DNA of 33,431 bases from contig JAHZFK010000029.1 of assembly GCA_019421385.1 (NCBI GenBank), forward strand, positions 1-33,431, written 5' to 3'. The stretch comes from Clostridiales bacterium. Its GTDB lineage: Bacteria > Bacillota > Clostridia > Oscillospirales > Butyricicoccaceae. Made by a program: the position numbers and the translations under genes. Each line of letters starts with the position of its first letter. The stretch's first letter is position 1. Shown in pieces: positions 8,186 to 16,560 of this stretch. The notes under the pieces were generated by a model that saw only the letters and a program-made list of their open reading frames with translations, had not been told where the DNA came from and did no database searches.

Positions 8186-8858
8186 AGGTCAAGGCTGGAG
8201 GCGTCCAGCTCACCGGACATCAGCCGAGGAAGCAAACTGTCTCTTGTCTTTGCCAACGACTGATTCTCAACAGTATTAGTAGAGATCAGGTCATACATAG
8301 GTGTAACAATTTGGCAGAAATCCTCAATAACAGAATCAGGTGGAAGGTGCAAGGCAAAATCCAATGTGCTTTTCGGTGTGGCTCTTTGCCGACTGTTTGT
8401 CGAACCGGTCGTATGTGAGCAAAGATGGTTAAAGAATGGAACACTATCAATGAGCGAGTATATATAATCACGCTGCCCTCTCTTCTTTGCCTCATAAACA
8501 ATAAACTCCGTAGAGCAAACAGGATGTTCCGAAATACACATAGGTCTCCAGATTCTCTTGGTGTCAGGATTGAGTTTGGAAATCATCACAGATTCAGGCG
8601 TGAGCAAATACTTATTGCTCTTGATCCCAGACGCGATTTCAAAGACCGGGTAATGCTTCTCATCAAAGGCCGGAATACTGTAATGCTCTACTACAACATT
8701 CGGATTCTTCGTAGGAGACCAACTATCGGTTTTCATGATTGCGATTTGGCCTAACGTGGAAGGGAGCCAGTCAGAAGGCATCGATCCACCAAATGGATCA
8801 TAATCAATGAACCACGACTGGAAAATAGAGCGAGCTTGCTCCTCTAATTTATCGTTTA
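8182..8858 (-). pseudogene. Silent inverted hsdS C-terminal half cassette
   Basis: The minus-strand frame encodes the second half of an HsdS: central conserved region LNDKLEEQARSIFQSWFIDY (from repeat B at 8858), a target-recognition domain beginning MPSDWLPSTLGQIA (8781), and the C-terminal conserved region ENQSLAKTRDSLLPRLMSGE ending at TAA (8182-8184). It has no start codon with a ribosome binding site at its natural beginning; the frame upstream is closed by TAA near 8,868. It is a stored cassette, expressed only if DNA inversion at A/B or B/C joins it to an N-terminal half. Its stop overlaps the stop of the half hsdS on the other strand. Confidence 0.9.
8841..8858 (-). repeat. hsdS inversion repeat B
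   Basis: Reading the minus strand: TAAACGATAAATTAGAGG, at the start of the inverted half cassette and encoding NDKLEE. It matches repeat A at 16 of 18 positions, in inverted orientation. The pair A/B bounds a ~0.7 kb invertible segment. Confidence 0.85.
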
Positions 8859-8868
8859 AGTGCGATTA

Positions 8869-8911
8869 ACTCTCACCAACGGCGAGAGTCAAACCAACGG
8901 AACTGCCGTTG
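8869..8911 (+). promoter_or_regulatory. Two adjacent inverted repeats upstream of the recombinase gene
   Basis: ACTCTC (8869-8874) pairs with GAGAGT (8884-8889), and CAACGG (8895-8900) pairs with CCGTTG (8906-8911). ACCAACGG also occurs twice directly (8875-8882 and 8893-8900). These lie in the leader of the recombinase gene and may be operator sites or leader hairpins. No clear promoter consensus was found here. Confidence 0.4.
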
Positions 8912-8951
8912 ATGTCGTTCTCTGGAAATACCAAATAGAAGGAGAAACGAC

Positions 8952-9938
8952 ATGAAAGAAGAACTGATGACGGAGGTAATGCAGCAGATGTTGCCATACC
9001 TCGACAATGCCCAGCTGAAACAGCTCAGGCAAGCGATGGAGCAAACGCTCTGTCACTATGATGTGACCGGCGCACAAGTAAAGCCGGAGGAGGACGACAG
9101 CAATGGCCTTATAGCAATGTTCATAGCTGCTAAGCGGATCGAAGGGTGTTCTGAGAAAACGTTGAAGTATTATCAGACCACGATTGACGCGCTGGTATCA
9201 TCCCTCGGCAAAAATGTCCGGCATATTCTTACGGAGGATTTACGGACATATCTTACTGAATACCAGAAAAGGAACCAGTCGAGTAGGGTTACGATTGATA
9301 ACATTCGCAGAATCCTGTCCAGCTTCTTTTCATGGCTGGAGGATGAGGATTATATCATCAAGAGCCCGGTACGCCGAATCCACAAGGTGAAAACGGCAAG
9401 CAGCATCAAGGAAACCTATTCTGATGAAGATCTGGAAAAGATGCGCGATAGCTGTGAAGAGCTGCGGGATTTGGCAATGATCGATATGCTGGCCTCAACA
9501 GGTATGCGTGTCGGTGAAATGGTGCTGTTGAATCGTGAAGACATCGACTTCTCGGAGCGGGAATGCGTGGTGTTCGGTAAGGGTGACAAGGAACGGATCG
9601 TTTACTTCGACGCCAGAGCAAAGCTGCACTTGCAGGAATATCTCGAAAGTCGGTTGGATGATAATCCAGCGCTGTTCGTAACATTGAGGGCTCCACATAA
9701 ACGGATTCAGATCGGCGGTATTGAACATCGGCTCCGTGAAATTGGAAAGCGGCTGAACATACAAAAAGTGCATCCGCATAAGTTCAGACGAACGCTGGCA
9801 ACAATGGCCATTGATAAAGGAATGCCTATTGAGCAGCTACAGCGGCTCCTTGGGCATCAGCGGATAGATACGACCTTGCAATATGCGATGGTCAAGCAGA
9901 GCAATGTAAAAACGGCTCACAGGAAATATATAGGTTAG
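8952..9938 (+). CDS. Tyrosine recombinase (hsdS invertase, XerC/D-like)
   Basis: A 328-residue protein with AGAAGGAGA ahead of ATG 8952. The N-terminal core-binding (SAM-like) domain spans about 50-140. The catalytic domain keeps every residue of the family: R186 (STGMRVGE), K in GKGDKER (208-214), HKFR (H276, R279), H302 (LGH) and nucleophile Y311 (TTLQYAMV). It sits between the silent half cassette and the intact hsdS, inside the array of repeats A-D, and is followed 12 bases later by hsdS. The likely job is to invert hsdS halves at the TAAACGATAATTTA repeats, as recombinases beside phase-variable type I loci do in streptococci and other Firmicutes. Ordinary element integration is less likely because no element ends are visible. 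Confidence 0.92.
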   Translation: MKEELMTEVMQQMLPYLDNAQLKQLRQAMEQTLCHYDVTGAQVKPEEDDSNGLIAMFIAAKRIEGCSEKTLKYYQTTIDALVSSLGKNVRHILTEDLRTYLTEYQKRNQSSRVTIDNIRRILSSFFSWLEDEDYIIKSPVRRIHKVKTASSIKETYSDEDLEKMRDSCEELRDLAMIDMLASTGMRVGEMVLLNREDIDFSERECVVFGKGDKERIVYFDARAKLHLQEYLESRLDDNPALFVTLRAPHKRIQIGGIEHRLREIGKRLNIQKVHPHKFRRTLATMAIDKGMPIEQLQRLLGHQRIDTTLQYAMVKQSNVKTAHRKYIG

Positions 9939-9950
9939 GACGGTGATTTT

Positions 9951-11186
9951 ATGGGAGAATGGCTCGAAAAGAGAATGGATGAGATTGCAGATTTCAACCC
10001 GCGTGAATCCATTCAAAAGGGCGCTATTGCAAAGAAAGTCGCAATGGATAAATTGCAGCCTTTCTGTCGGGATGTTCCGGGCTTTGAAATGGAGGCTTTT
10101 TCTGGTGGCACTAAGTTTAGAAATGGCGATACCATAATGGCTCGCATTACTCCCTGTCTTGAAAACGGCAAGACTGCGAAGGTTGATATACTTGATGAGG
10201 ATGAAGTTGGATTCGGTTCAACAGAGTATATCGTTTTCAGGGCCAAAGAAGGTAATGATCCGGATTTCTTGTACTATCTGGTTACGAGCCCGGTAGTTAG
10301 GGAGCCAGCTATAAAATCTATGGTTGGATCATCTGGCAGACAGAGAGTTCAAACCGATGTTGTTCAGGGGCTGAAAGTTAGAGTTCCTGACTTGGGTGGA
10401 CAGCAAGCTATTGCCGGTGTGTTGAAGATACTGGATGATAAAATTGCTGCCAATCGTAGGGTAAACGATAATTTACTTCAGCAGGCGCAGGCAATATTGA
10501 CAGCTTTCTTTATAGACTTTAGTCGTTTTGACGGAACTATTCCTGCGGATTGGGAACAAGGAACCTTACAGGATATAGCAGACTTCTCAAACGGCTATGC
10601 ATTCAAAAGCAAAGAGCTTCTTGATGCGCCTGAATCTGATTGTTATCAAGTATTTAAACAAGGCCATATTAATCGGGGCGGCGGTTTCAATTCTTCCGGT
10701 ACAAAGAGTTGGTATCCTATCAGTAAATGCACCAACTTGTCCAAATATGTCCTTCACAAGGGGGATGTACTGATGGCAATGACTGATATGAAGGACAATG
10801 TTGCAATTCTCGGAAATACTGCACTCATGACATTGGACAATCAATATATCGTTAATCAGCGGGTAGGGCTTTTGCGTAGTAATGGCTACAAAGGAACATC
10901 GTATGCTTATATTTACCTTTTAACAAACAGCTTTGATTTTCTGAAAGACTTAAGAAGCCGAGCCAATAGTGGTGTACAGGTTAATTTGTCATCAAACGAA
11001 ATTAAGAATTCTCCCGTGTTGATTGCAAGCAATGCGGTAAACGAGGAATTCAATGCACTTACAGAACCTTTGCTAATAATGATTATGGCTAATGATATCG
11101 AAAACCAAAGGTTGGCAACATTGAGAGATACCTTGCTTCCTAAGCTGATATCTGGTGAACTGGATGTTTCCAGTCTTGAACTTTAA
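9951..11186 (+). CDS. hsdS: Full-length type I specificity subunit HsdS
   Basis: A 411-residue protein with AGGACGGTG before ATG 9951, co-transcribed with the recombinase (12-base gap). It has first recognition domain (about 1-150), central conserved region (QQAIAGVLKILDDK and NRRVNDNLLQQAQAILTAFF, about 154-195), second recognition domain (about 200-350), and C-terminal conserved region (ENQRLATLRDTLLPKLISGE, then LDVSSLEL). Repeat C (10462-10479) falls exactly at NDNL in the central region and repeat D (11188-11204) directly follows the stop. Inversion between C and D would therefore swap out the second domain and leave a half subunit ending NDNLAD, mirroring the present state of the first hsdS. 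It is probably the active specificity gene in this configuration. Confidence 0.93.
   Translation: MGEWLEKRMDEIADFNPRESIQKGAIAKKVAMDKLQPFCRDVPGFEMEAFSGGTKFRNGDTIMARITPCLENGKTAKVDILDEDEVGFGSTEYIVFRAKEGNDPDFLYYLVTSPVVREPAIKSMVGSSGRQRVQTDVVQGLKVRVPDLGGQQAIAGVLKILDDKIAANRRVNDNLLQQAQAILTAFFIDFSRFDGTIPADWEQGTLQDIADFSNGYAFKSKELLDAPESDCYQVFKQGHINRGGGFNSSGTKSWYPISKCTNLSKYVLHKGDVLMAMTDMKDNVAILGNTALMTLDNQYIVNQRVGLLRSNGYKGTSYAYIYLLTNSFDFLKDLRSRANSGVQVNLSSNEIKNSPVLIASNAVNEEFNALTEPLLIMIMANDIENQRLATLRDTLLPKLISGELDVSSLEL
10462..10479 (+). repeat. hsdS inversion repeat C
   Basis: TAAACGATAATTTACTTC, sharing the 14-bp core TAAACGATAATTTA with repeat A in direct orientation and inverted relative to B and D. It encodes VNDNLL in the central conserved region of the intact hsdS. 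Confidence 0.85.
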
Positions 11187-11187
11187 T

Positions 11188-11204
11188 CCGCTAAATTATC
11201 GTTT
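11188..11204 (-). repeat. hsdS inversion repeat D
   Basis: On the minus strand it reads AAACGATAATTTAGCGG, a perfect 17-bp match to repeat A in opposite orientation. It lies two bases after the hsdS stop codon, outside any coding frame, as expected for the outer boundary of a shuffling array. Confidence 0.9.
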
Positions 11205-11236
11205 GAACCGGAGCAACACAAACGTAATGAGCGAAT

Positions 11237-11252
11237 TACCCTGAAAAGGGTA
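11237..11252 (+). other. GAAA-tetraloop hairpin in the hsdR leader
   Basis: TACCCT-GAAA-AGGGTA forms a 6-bp stem closed by a stable GAAA tetraloop about 35 bases upstream of the hsdR start. No T-run follows, so it is not a terminator. It may stabilise or regulate the message. Confidence 0.4.
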
Positions 11253-11287
11253 TCATGATAGATAGTACATACAAAGGAGCGATTGAT

Positions 11288-14200
11288 ATGTCAGGATTTT
11301 ATACGGAAGCGGACTATGAGAATTCCATCATAGAGCTATTCCAAGGAATGGGATACCGTCATGTTTACGGCCCTGATATTGAGAGGAATTTTAACAGCCC
11401 TCTATATGAAGATGAGCTGACGGCTGCGTTGCATCGCCTGAATCCCTCTATGCCGGAGGACGCGATCAGCGACGCCTTGTTCAAATTGAAAAATTTCGAG
11501 AATGCTGAACTGGTCCAGAAGAATGCTGTCTTCATGGATTATATTCAGCATGGCGTTGAAGTGCGCTATTTTGTCAAGGGCGAGGAGCGCTCCGGCCTCG
11601 TATACCTTGTTGACTATAAGAATCCTGACAATAACTCTTTCATCGTTGCGAACCAGTGGACCTTTATTGAAAATAGCAATAAGCGTCCAGACGTCCTTCT
11701 CTTCTTGAATGGCCTTCCGGTTGTACTTGTAGAGCTGAAGTCCCCGTCACGGGAAGAGACAGATGCTTCCGAAGCATACCTGCAGATCAGAAACTATATG
11801 CAGGAGATCCCGTCAATGTTCATTTATAACTGCATCTGCGTTATGAGCGACCATCTAACCTCAAAGGCAGGAACGATTACTTCCGGCGAGGATCGCTTCA
11901 TGGAGTGGAAAACCAAGGACGGAAGTTATGAGAATACCCAGTATGCCCAGTTTGATACTTTTTTTGAGGGCATCTTTGCACGTGAACGTCTGCTGGACAT
12001 TATAAAGAACTTTATCTGCTTCTCCAATGAAGGCTTGAAGCAGTTTAAGATACTGGCAGGATACCATCAGTATTTCGCGGTCAATAAAGCGGTGGAGTCT
12101 ACGAAGCACGCCACCGAGACCGACGGAAAAGGTGGTGTATTCTGGCATACACAGGGCAGTGGAAAATCCCTGTCGATGGTTTTCTACGCTCATCTGCTGC
12201 AGGAAGCGCTGGACAGCCCGACAATCGTGGTACTTACAGACCGAAACGATCTGGATGATCAGCTGTTTGGCCAGTTTGCAAAGTGTAAGGATTTTCTGCG
12301 TCAGGAGCCGTTGCACGCTGAGAGCCGGGAACACTTGAAGTCCCTGCTTGATGGCAGACAGGCAAACGGGATCATCTTCACCACAATGCAGAAATTCGAG
12401 GAATCGTACGAGCCTCTGTCCGAGCGTAGGAACATTGTTGTCATGGCAGACGAAGCTCATCGTGGGCAGTATGGCTTAAAAGAAAAGGTCGATGCGGAGA
12501 CCGGTAAAATCAAGATCGGCACAGCGCGAATCATCCGTAACAGCTTACCGAATGCTACATACATAGGTTTCACCGGTACACCTATTTCCATGAAAGATAG
12601 AAGCACCCGTGAGGTCTTTGGAGATTAAATTGATGTTTACGATATGACACAGGCTGTCGAGGACGGCGCTACTCGTCCGGTTTATTATGAGAGCCGTGTT
12701 ATTAAGCTGAAATTGGATGAAGCTACGCTCCGCTTGATTGATACCGAGTATGACATTATGGCTAATAACGCCGATCCAGATGTTATTGCTAAGAGCAAAC
12801 GTGAGCTGGGCCAGATGGAAGCTATCCTCGGTAACGACCAGACAATCGCTTCATTGGTAGATGATATTCTTGATCACTACGAGAATTATCGTGCAAATCT
12901 GCTCACCGGCAAGGCGATGATCGTTGCTTATTCCCGCGCCATTGCAATGAAGATTTATGACCGTATCATGCAGCTTAGACCTTCATGGACAGAGAAGGTT
13001 GCTGTTGCTATGACGGAAAGCAATAAGGACCCGGAGGAGTGGCGTGCTGTTATCGGAAACAAGCGCCACAAGGATGAGCTTGCGAAAAAGTTTAAAGACA
13101 ACGATAGCCCGCTTAAAATTGCGATTGTCGTAGACATGTGGCTGACTGGATTTGATGTTCCGTCGCTGGCTACAATGTATGTTTATAAGCCGATGCAGGG
13201 GTATAACCTGATGCAGGCGATTGCACGTGTAAACCGTGTATTTGGAAATAAAGAAGGCGGGCTGGTTGTAGATTATGTCGGCATCGCAGCTGCGCTTAAG
13301 GAAGCGATGAACGATTATACGTCCCGTGATAAGAAGAACTACGGTGACACAGATGTTGCAAAGGTGGCCTATCCGAAGTTCTTGGAGAAACTCTCCATCT
13401 GCCGCGATATTTTCCATGGGTATGATTATTCCAAATTTACTACTGGGACTGACCTTGAGCGATCAAGGGCTATCAGCGGTGCGGTTAACTATATTGTGGC
13501 CGTTGATAAGGAACGTGAGCGTGAAGATTTCCTGAAGGAAGCCCTTATGCTCCGTCAGGCTCTGTCGCTCTGCTCATCGTTAGTAGACGAAAGCCTCCGA
13601 ATCGAAGCTGCATTCTTTGAGTCGGTCCGTGTGCTTGTTATGCGCCTTATGAATCAGGGCGAGGGAAAGAAAATCTCCCTGCCGGAAATGAATGCGAGAA
13701 TAAACGCGCTCCTCAGTCAGAGCGTGAAGAGTGAAGGCGTCATCAATCTGTTTTCTGACGTGTCGGAGGAGTTATCGCTGTTTGATCCGAAGTTCCTTGA
13801 GGAAATCTCCAAGATGAAGGAGAAAAACCTCGCGGTTGAATTGCTGAAGAAGCTGATAGCCGAGCAGGTGCAGATTTACCGTCGTACCAATGTGGTCAAG
13901 TCTGAGAAATTCAGCGAGATCATCCAAAGCGCCATGAACCGTTATCTGAACGGTATGCTTACAAATGAAGAAGTCATTCAAGAGCTCCTTAATCTGGCAA
14001 AGCAGATTGCTGCAGCTCAGAAGGAAGGCGACCAGCTTGGTCTAACAGCTGATGAGCTGGCATTCTATGATGCATTGACAAAACCGCAGGCAATCAAGGA
14101 TTTCTATGAAAACGAAGAGCTGATTGCCATTACAAAAGAGCTGGCAGATACTCTCCGTAAAAATCGCACGATTGACTGGCAGAAGCGCGATTCGGCCAGA

Positions 14201-14422
14201 GCAAAAATGCGGATGATGATTAAGAAACTTTTGAAGAAACACCGCTATCCGCCGGAAGGCATGGATGATGCTGTTCAGACCGTAATGACACAGTGTGAAC
14301 TGTGGACTGATAACGCGGACATGGAACAGCGTGAACACAAGGTTGTTAATTATTCCTTTCAGCCAGAGCAGAATTTGAGTATGGTTGCTGAAGAACCTGC
14401 GCCATATGGAAAGAAAGATTGA
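11288..14422 (+). pseudogene. hsdR: Type I restriction endonuclease subunit HsdR, interrupted by an ochre codon
   Basis: The start is ATG 11288 (MSGFYTEADYENSII) because AAAGGAG ends 8 bases upstream; an ATG at 11255 has no such site. The frame runs 1,044 codons, normal HsdR size, but codon 447 (12626-12628) is TAA. The surrounding reading is TREVFGD-stop-IDVYDMTQAVED, where the family normally has a tyrosine (FGDYIDVYDM), so one base change would explain it. Before the stop: nuclease motif RPDVLLFLNGLPVVLVELKS, Walker A TQGSGKS, DEAHR box and FTGTP motif III. After it, from an internal ATG at 12644: motifs GFDVPSLATMYVYKP and QAIARVNRVF, then the helical C-terminus. Separated pieces are unlikely to restrict DNA, so the locus is probably methylation-only here. 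A sequencing error or readthrough remains possible. Confidence 0.9.
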
Positions 14423-14438
14423 TTCTTGGAGGTAGAAT

Positions 14439-16508
14439 ATGGACGCACGTAAAGGTAATATTTACGAGATTTTAAATGGGAACAAGCAGTTCCTGATTCC
14501 GGTTTATCAGCGGTACTATAGCTGGGACATCGAACAATGCACCCGCCTCTGGAATGACATCGTAGAGATGCAGAAAAAAGGAAAAGTGGGCCACTTTGTC
14601 GGTTCCATCGTAAACATTGCGGAACAGGCAATGCCGACCGGAGTCCAGAAATATATGATTATAGACGGCCAGCAGCGAATGACCACGTTGTCATTGCTCC
14701 TGCTTGCCCTGCGTGATTATGCTATAAAGAATCCGGATGATACCACTATCAATGCCCGTCGCATTGATAATATGCTTCTGAAAAACGAGTATGAAAGCGG
14801 AGATGAACGCTATAAGCTACTCTTAACAGAAACTGATCGGGATATCCTGATGCGGCTTGTAGAGGAAAAGCCTATTTCTGAAGATACAAGGTCACGGCTT
14901 CTCGACAACTATAAGTTCTTTGCCGGAAAGATAGCTGATAAAGAATTACAGCCTGCCGAGGTATATGAATCAATCGGCAAGCTGCAGATCGTAAATATAA
15001 CACTGGACCGCACAGTAGATGATGCTCAGGCCATTTTCGAGAGTCTGAATTCCACAGGTAAAGAACTGTCTGAATCTGACCTAATCCGGAACTATGTTCT
15101 TATGGGGCTTGAACCTACGGAGCAGACGTATGTTTACGAGCATCTCTGGCGTCCAATGGAATTGCTGTTCGTTTATGAAACACAAGACTCCGTCATGGAC
15201 AGATTTTTCAGAGATTATCTGACCATGAAGATCACGCGCATTCCGAAGCAGGATCGCGTATATGAAGAGTTCAAGCTCTATCACCTGAACTGCGAATTTG
15301 GTACCATTCGTGAACTGTGTCAAGACCTGCTTACCTATGCCAAGTATTATACCGACATGGTATTCAAGCGGAGTAGCAATCCTGCACTCAAGTCGCTATA
15401 TGAAGATATCAACGATCTGCGAATGGAGGTATCTTATCCCTTCCTGCTTAAAGTACATAACGATTATGCTGAGGGCATCATTTCCGAGGATGACTTGAAA
15501 CTGATCATCAGACTGTGTATCAGCTACGTTTTCCGGCGCAGCATCTGCGATATACCGACGAATTCTCTGAACAAGACCTTTGCGACTCTGAGGAATGAAA
15601 TCAGACAGGATGATTACGTCAATTCCATTAAGGCCTTCTTTGTCATGCGTGACGATTACAAAGAGTTTCCGAACGATGATAAGTTTACGGCGGCCTTTGT
15701 GTCGAGAGATATTTACACTATGCGCTCGCGCAACTTCATACTTAGCCATCTGGAGAACTATGGCAACAAGGCTCCGATTATCATTGAGAATTATACGATT
15801 GAGCACATTATGCCTCAGAATAGTAGCTTGAGCCCAGAGTGGCAGCAGATGCTTGGAGCGAACTGGCGTGAGGTACAAAAGACCTATCTGCACACCATCG
15901 GAAACTTGACGCTTACGGCATACAATTCTGAAATGAGCGATCATCCGTTTATGGTTAAGATGGATATGGAAGGCGGCTTTAAGGAAAGCGCACTCCGCCT
16001 GAATGCATATGTTGTTAAACTCACGGAATGGAATGAGCAGAGAATAAAAGAAAGGGCTTCATTGCTGGCGGATAAAGCTAAACAGATCTGGGCCTTCCCG
16101 GATATGACTGCTACGGAGCTTGCTCCTTATCAGACGGTGGAGAAACCGGCAGAACGATACAGTCTTGAAACATATGACACGAATGTTTTCACAAAGACTC
16201 TGTTTGAAGTTCTGGACCGCCGAATCCAGAATCTCTCTCCTGATGTAAAGCGCGAGTTCAAAAAGTTGTATGTAGCCTATAAGCTGGATACCAATTTCGT
16301 GGATATCGTGTTCCAGAAGCAGAGACTTCGTATTTCAGTGAATATGAAGTTCTCAGAAGTGCTTGATCCGAATGGAATCTGCCGAGATATAACCGGTCTT
16401 GGTAGATGGGGCAACGGTGACGTTGAGCTGTATATGGAGCACACATCAGACGTCGATCAGATCATGGAGATCGTGGAGCAGTCCTACCGGCTTCAGGCTG
16501 ATGAATGA
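14439..16508 (+). CDS. GmrSD-like DUF262/DUF1524 restriction protein
   Basis: A 689-residue protein with TTGGAGGT before ATG 14439, 16 bases after hsdR. The N-terminal DUF262 domain carries FLIPVYQRYYSW and the nucleotide-binding IDGQQRMTTL motif (75-84), plus FESLNSTGKELSESDLIRN. Further on, the DUF1524 HNH-type nuclease is seen as TIEHIMPQN ... HTIGNLTLT ... N. The C-terminal ~100 residues (FTKTLFEVLDRRIQNLSPDV to the end) look like a DUF5655 module. DUF262-DUF1524 fusions are the single-chain form of the GmrSD type IV systems, which cut DNA carrying modified (for example glucosylated hydroxymethyl) cytosines. Here it is translated right behind a type I system, giving complementary defence against modified phage genomes. 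Motifs look complete, so it is probably active. Confidence 0.88.
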   Translation: MDARKGNIYEILNGNKQFLIPVYQRYYSWDIEQCTRLWNDIVEMQKKGKVGHFVGSIVNIAEQAMPTGVQKYMIIDGQQRMTTLSLLLLALRDYAIKNPDDTTINARRIDNMLLKNEYESGDERYKLLLTETDRDILMRLVEEKPISEDTRSRLLDNYKFFAGKIADKELQPAEVYESIGKLQIVNITLDRTVDDAQAIFESLNSTGKELSESDLIRNYVLMGLEPTEQTYVYEHLWRPMELLFVYETQDSVMDRFFRDYLTMKITRIPKQDRVYEEFKLYHLNCEFGTIRELCQDLLTYAKYYTDMVFKRSSNPALKSLYEDINDLRMEVSYPFLLKVHNDYAEGIISEDDLKLIIRLCISYVFRRSICDIPTNSLNKTFATLRNEIRQDDYVNSIKAFFVMRDDYKEFPNDDKFTAAFVSRDIYTMRSRNFILSHLENYGNKAPIIIENYTIEHIMPQNSSLSPEWQQMLGANWREVQKTYLHTIGNLTLTAYNSEMSDHPFMVKMDMEGGFKESALRLNAYVVKLTEWNEQRIKERASLLADKAKQIWAFPDMTATELAPYQTVEKPAERYSLETYDTNVFTKTLFEVLDRRIQNLSPDVKREFKKLYVAYKLDTNFVDIVFQKQRLRISVNMKFSEVLDPNGICRDITGLGRWGNGDVELYMEHTSDVDQIMEIVEQSYRLQADE

Positions 16509-16560
16509 TGAAGCGCATGATAAAGCGATTCAACTTGATTAACACAAACGAGGAAAATGC

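Noticed and set aside
8952..9938. The tyrosine recombinase as the integrase of a prophage or integrative element
   Set aside because: No att-like ends or tRNA target are visible, while four matching repeats surround it within the hsdS genes.
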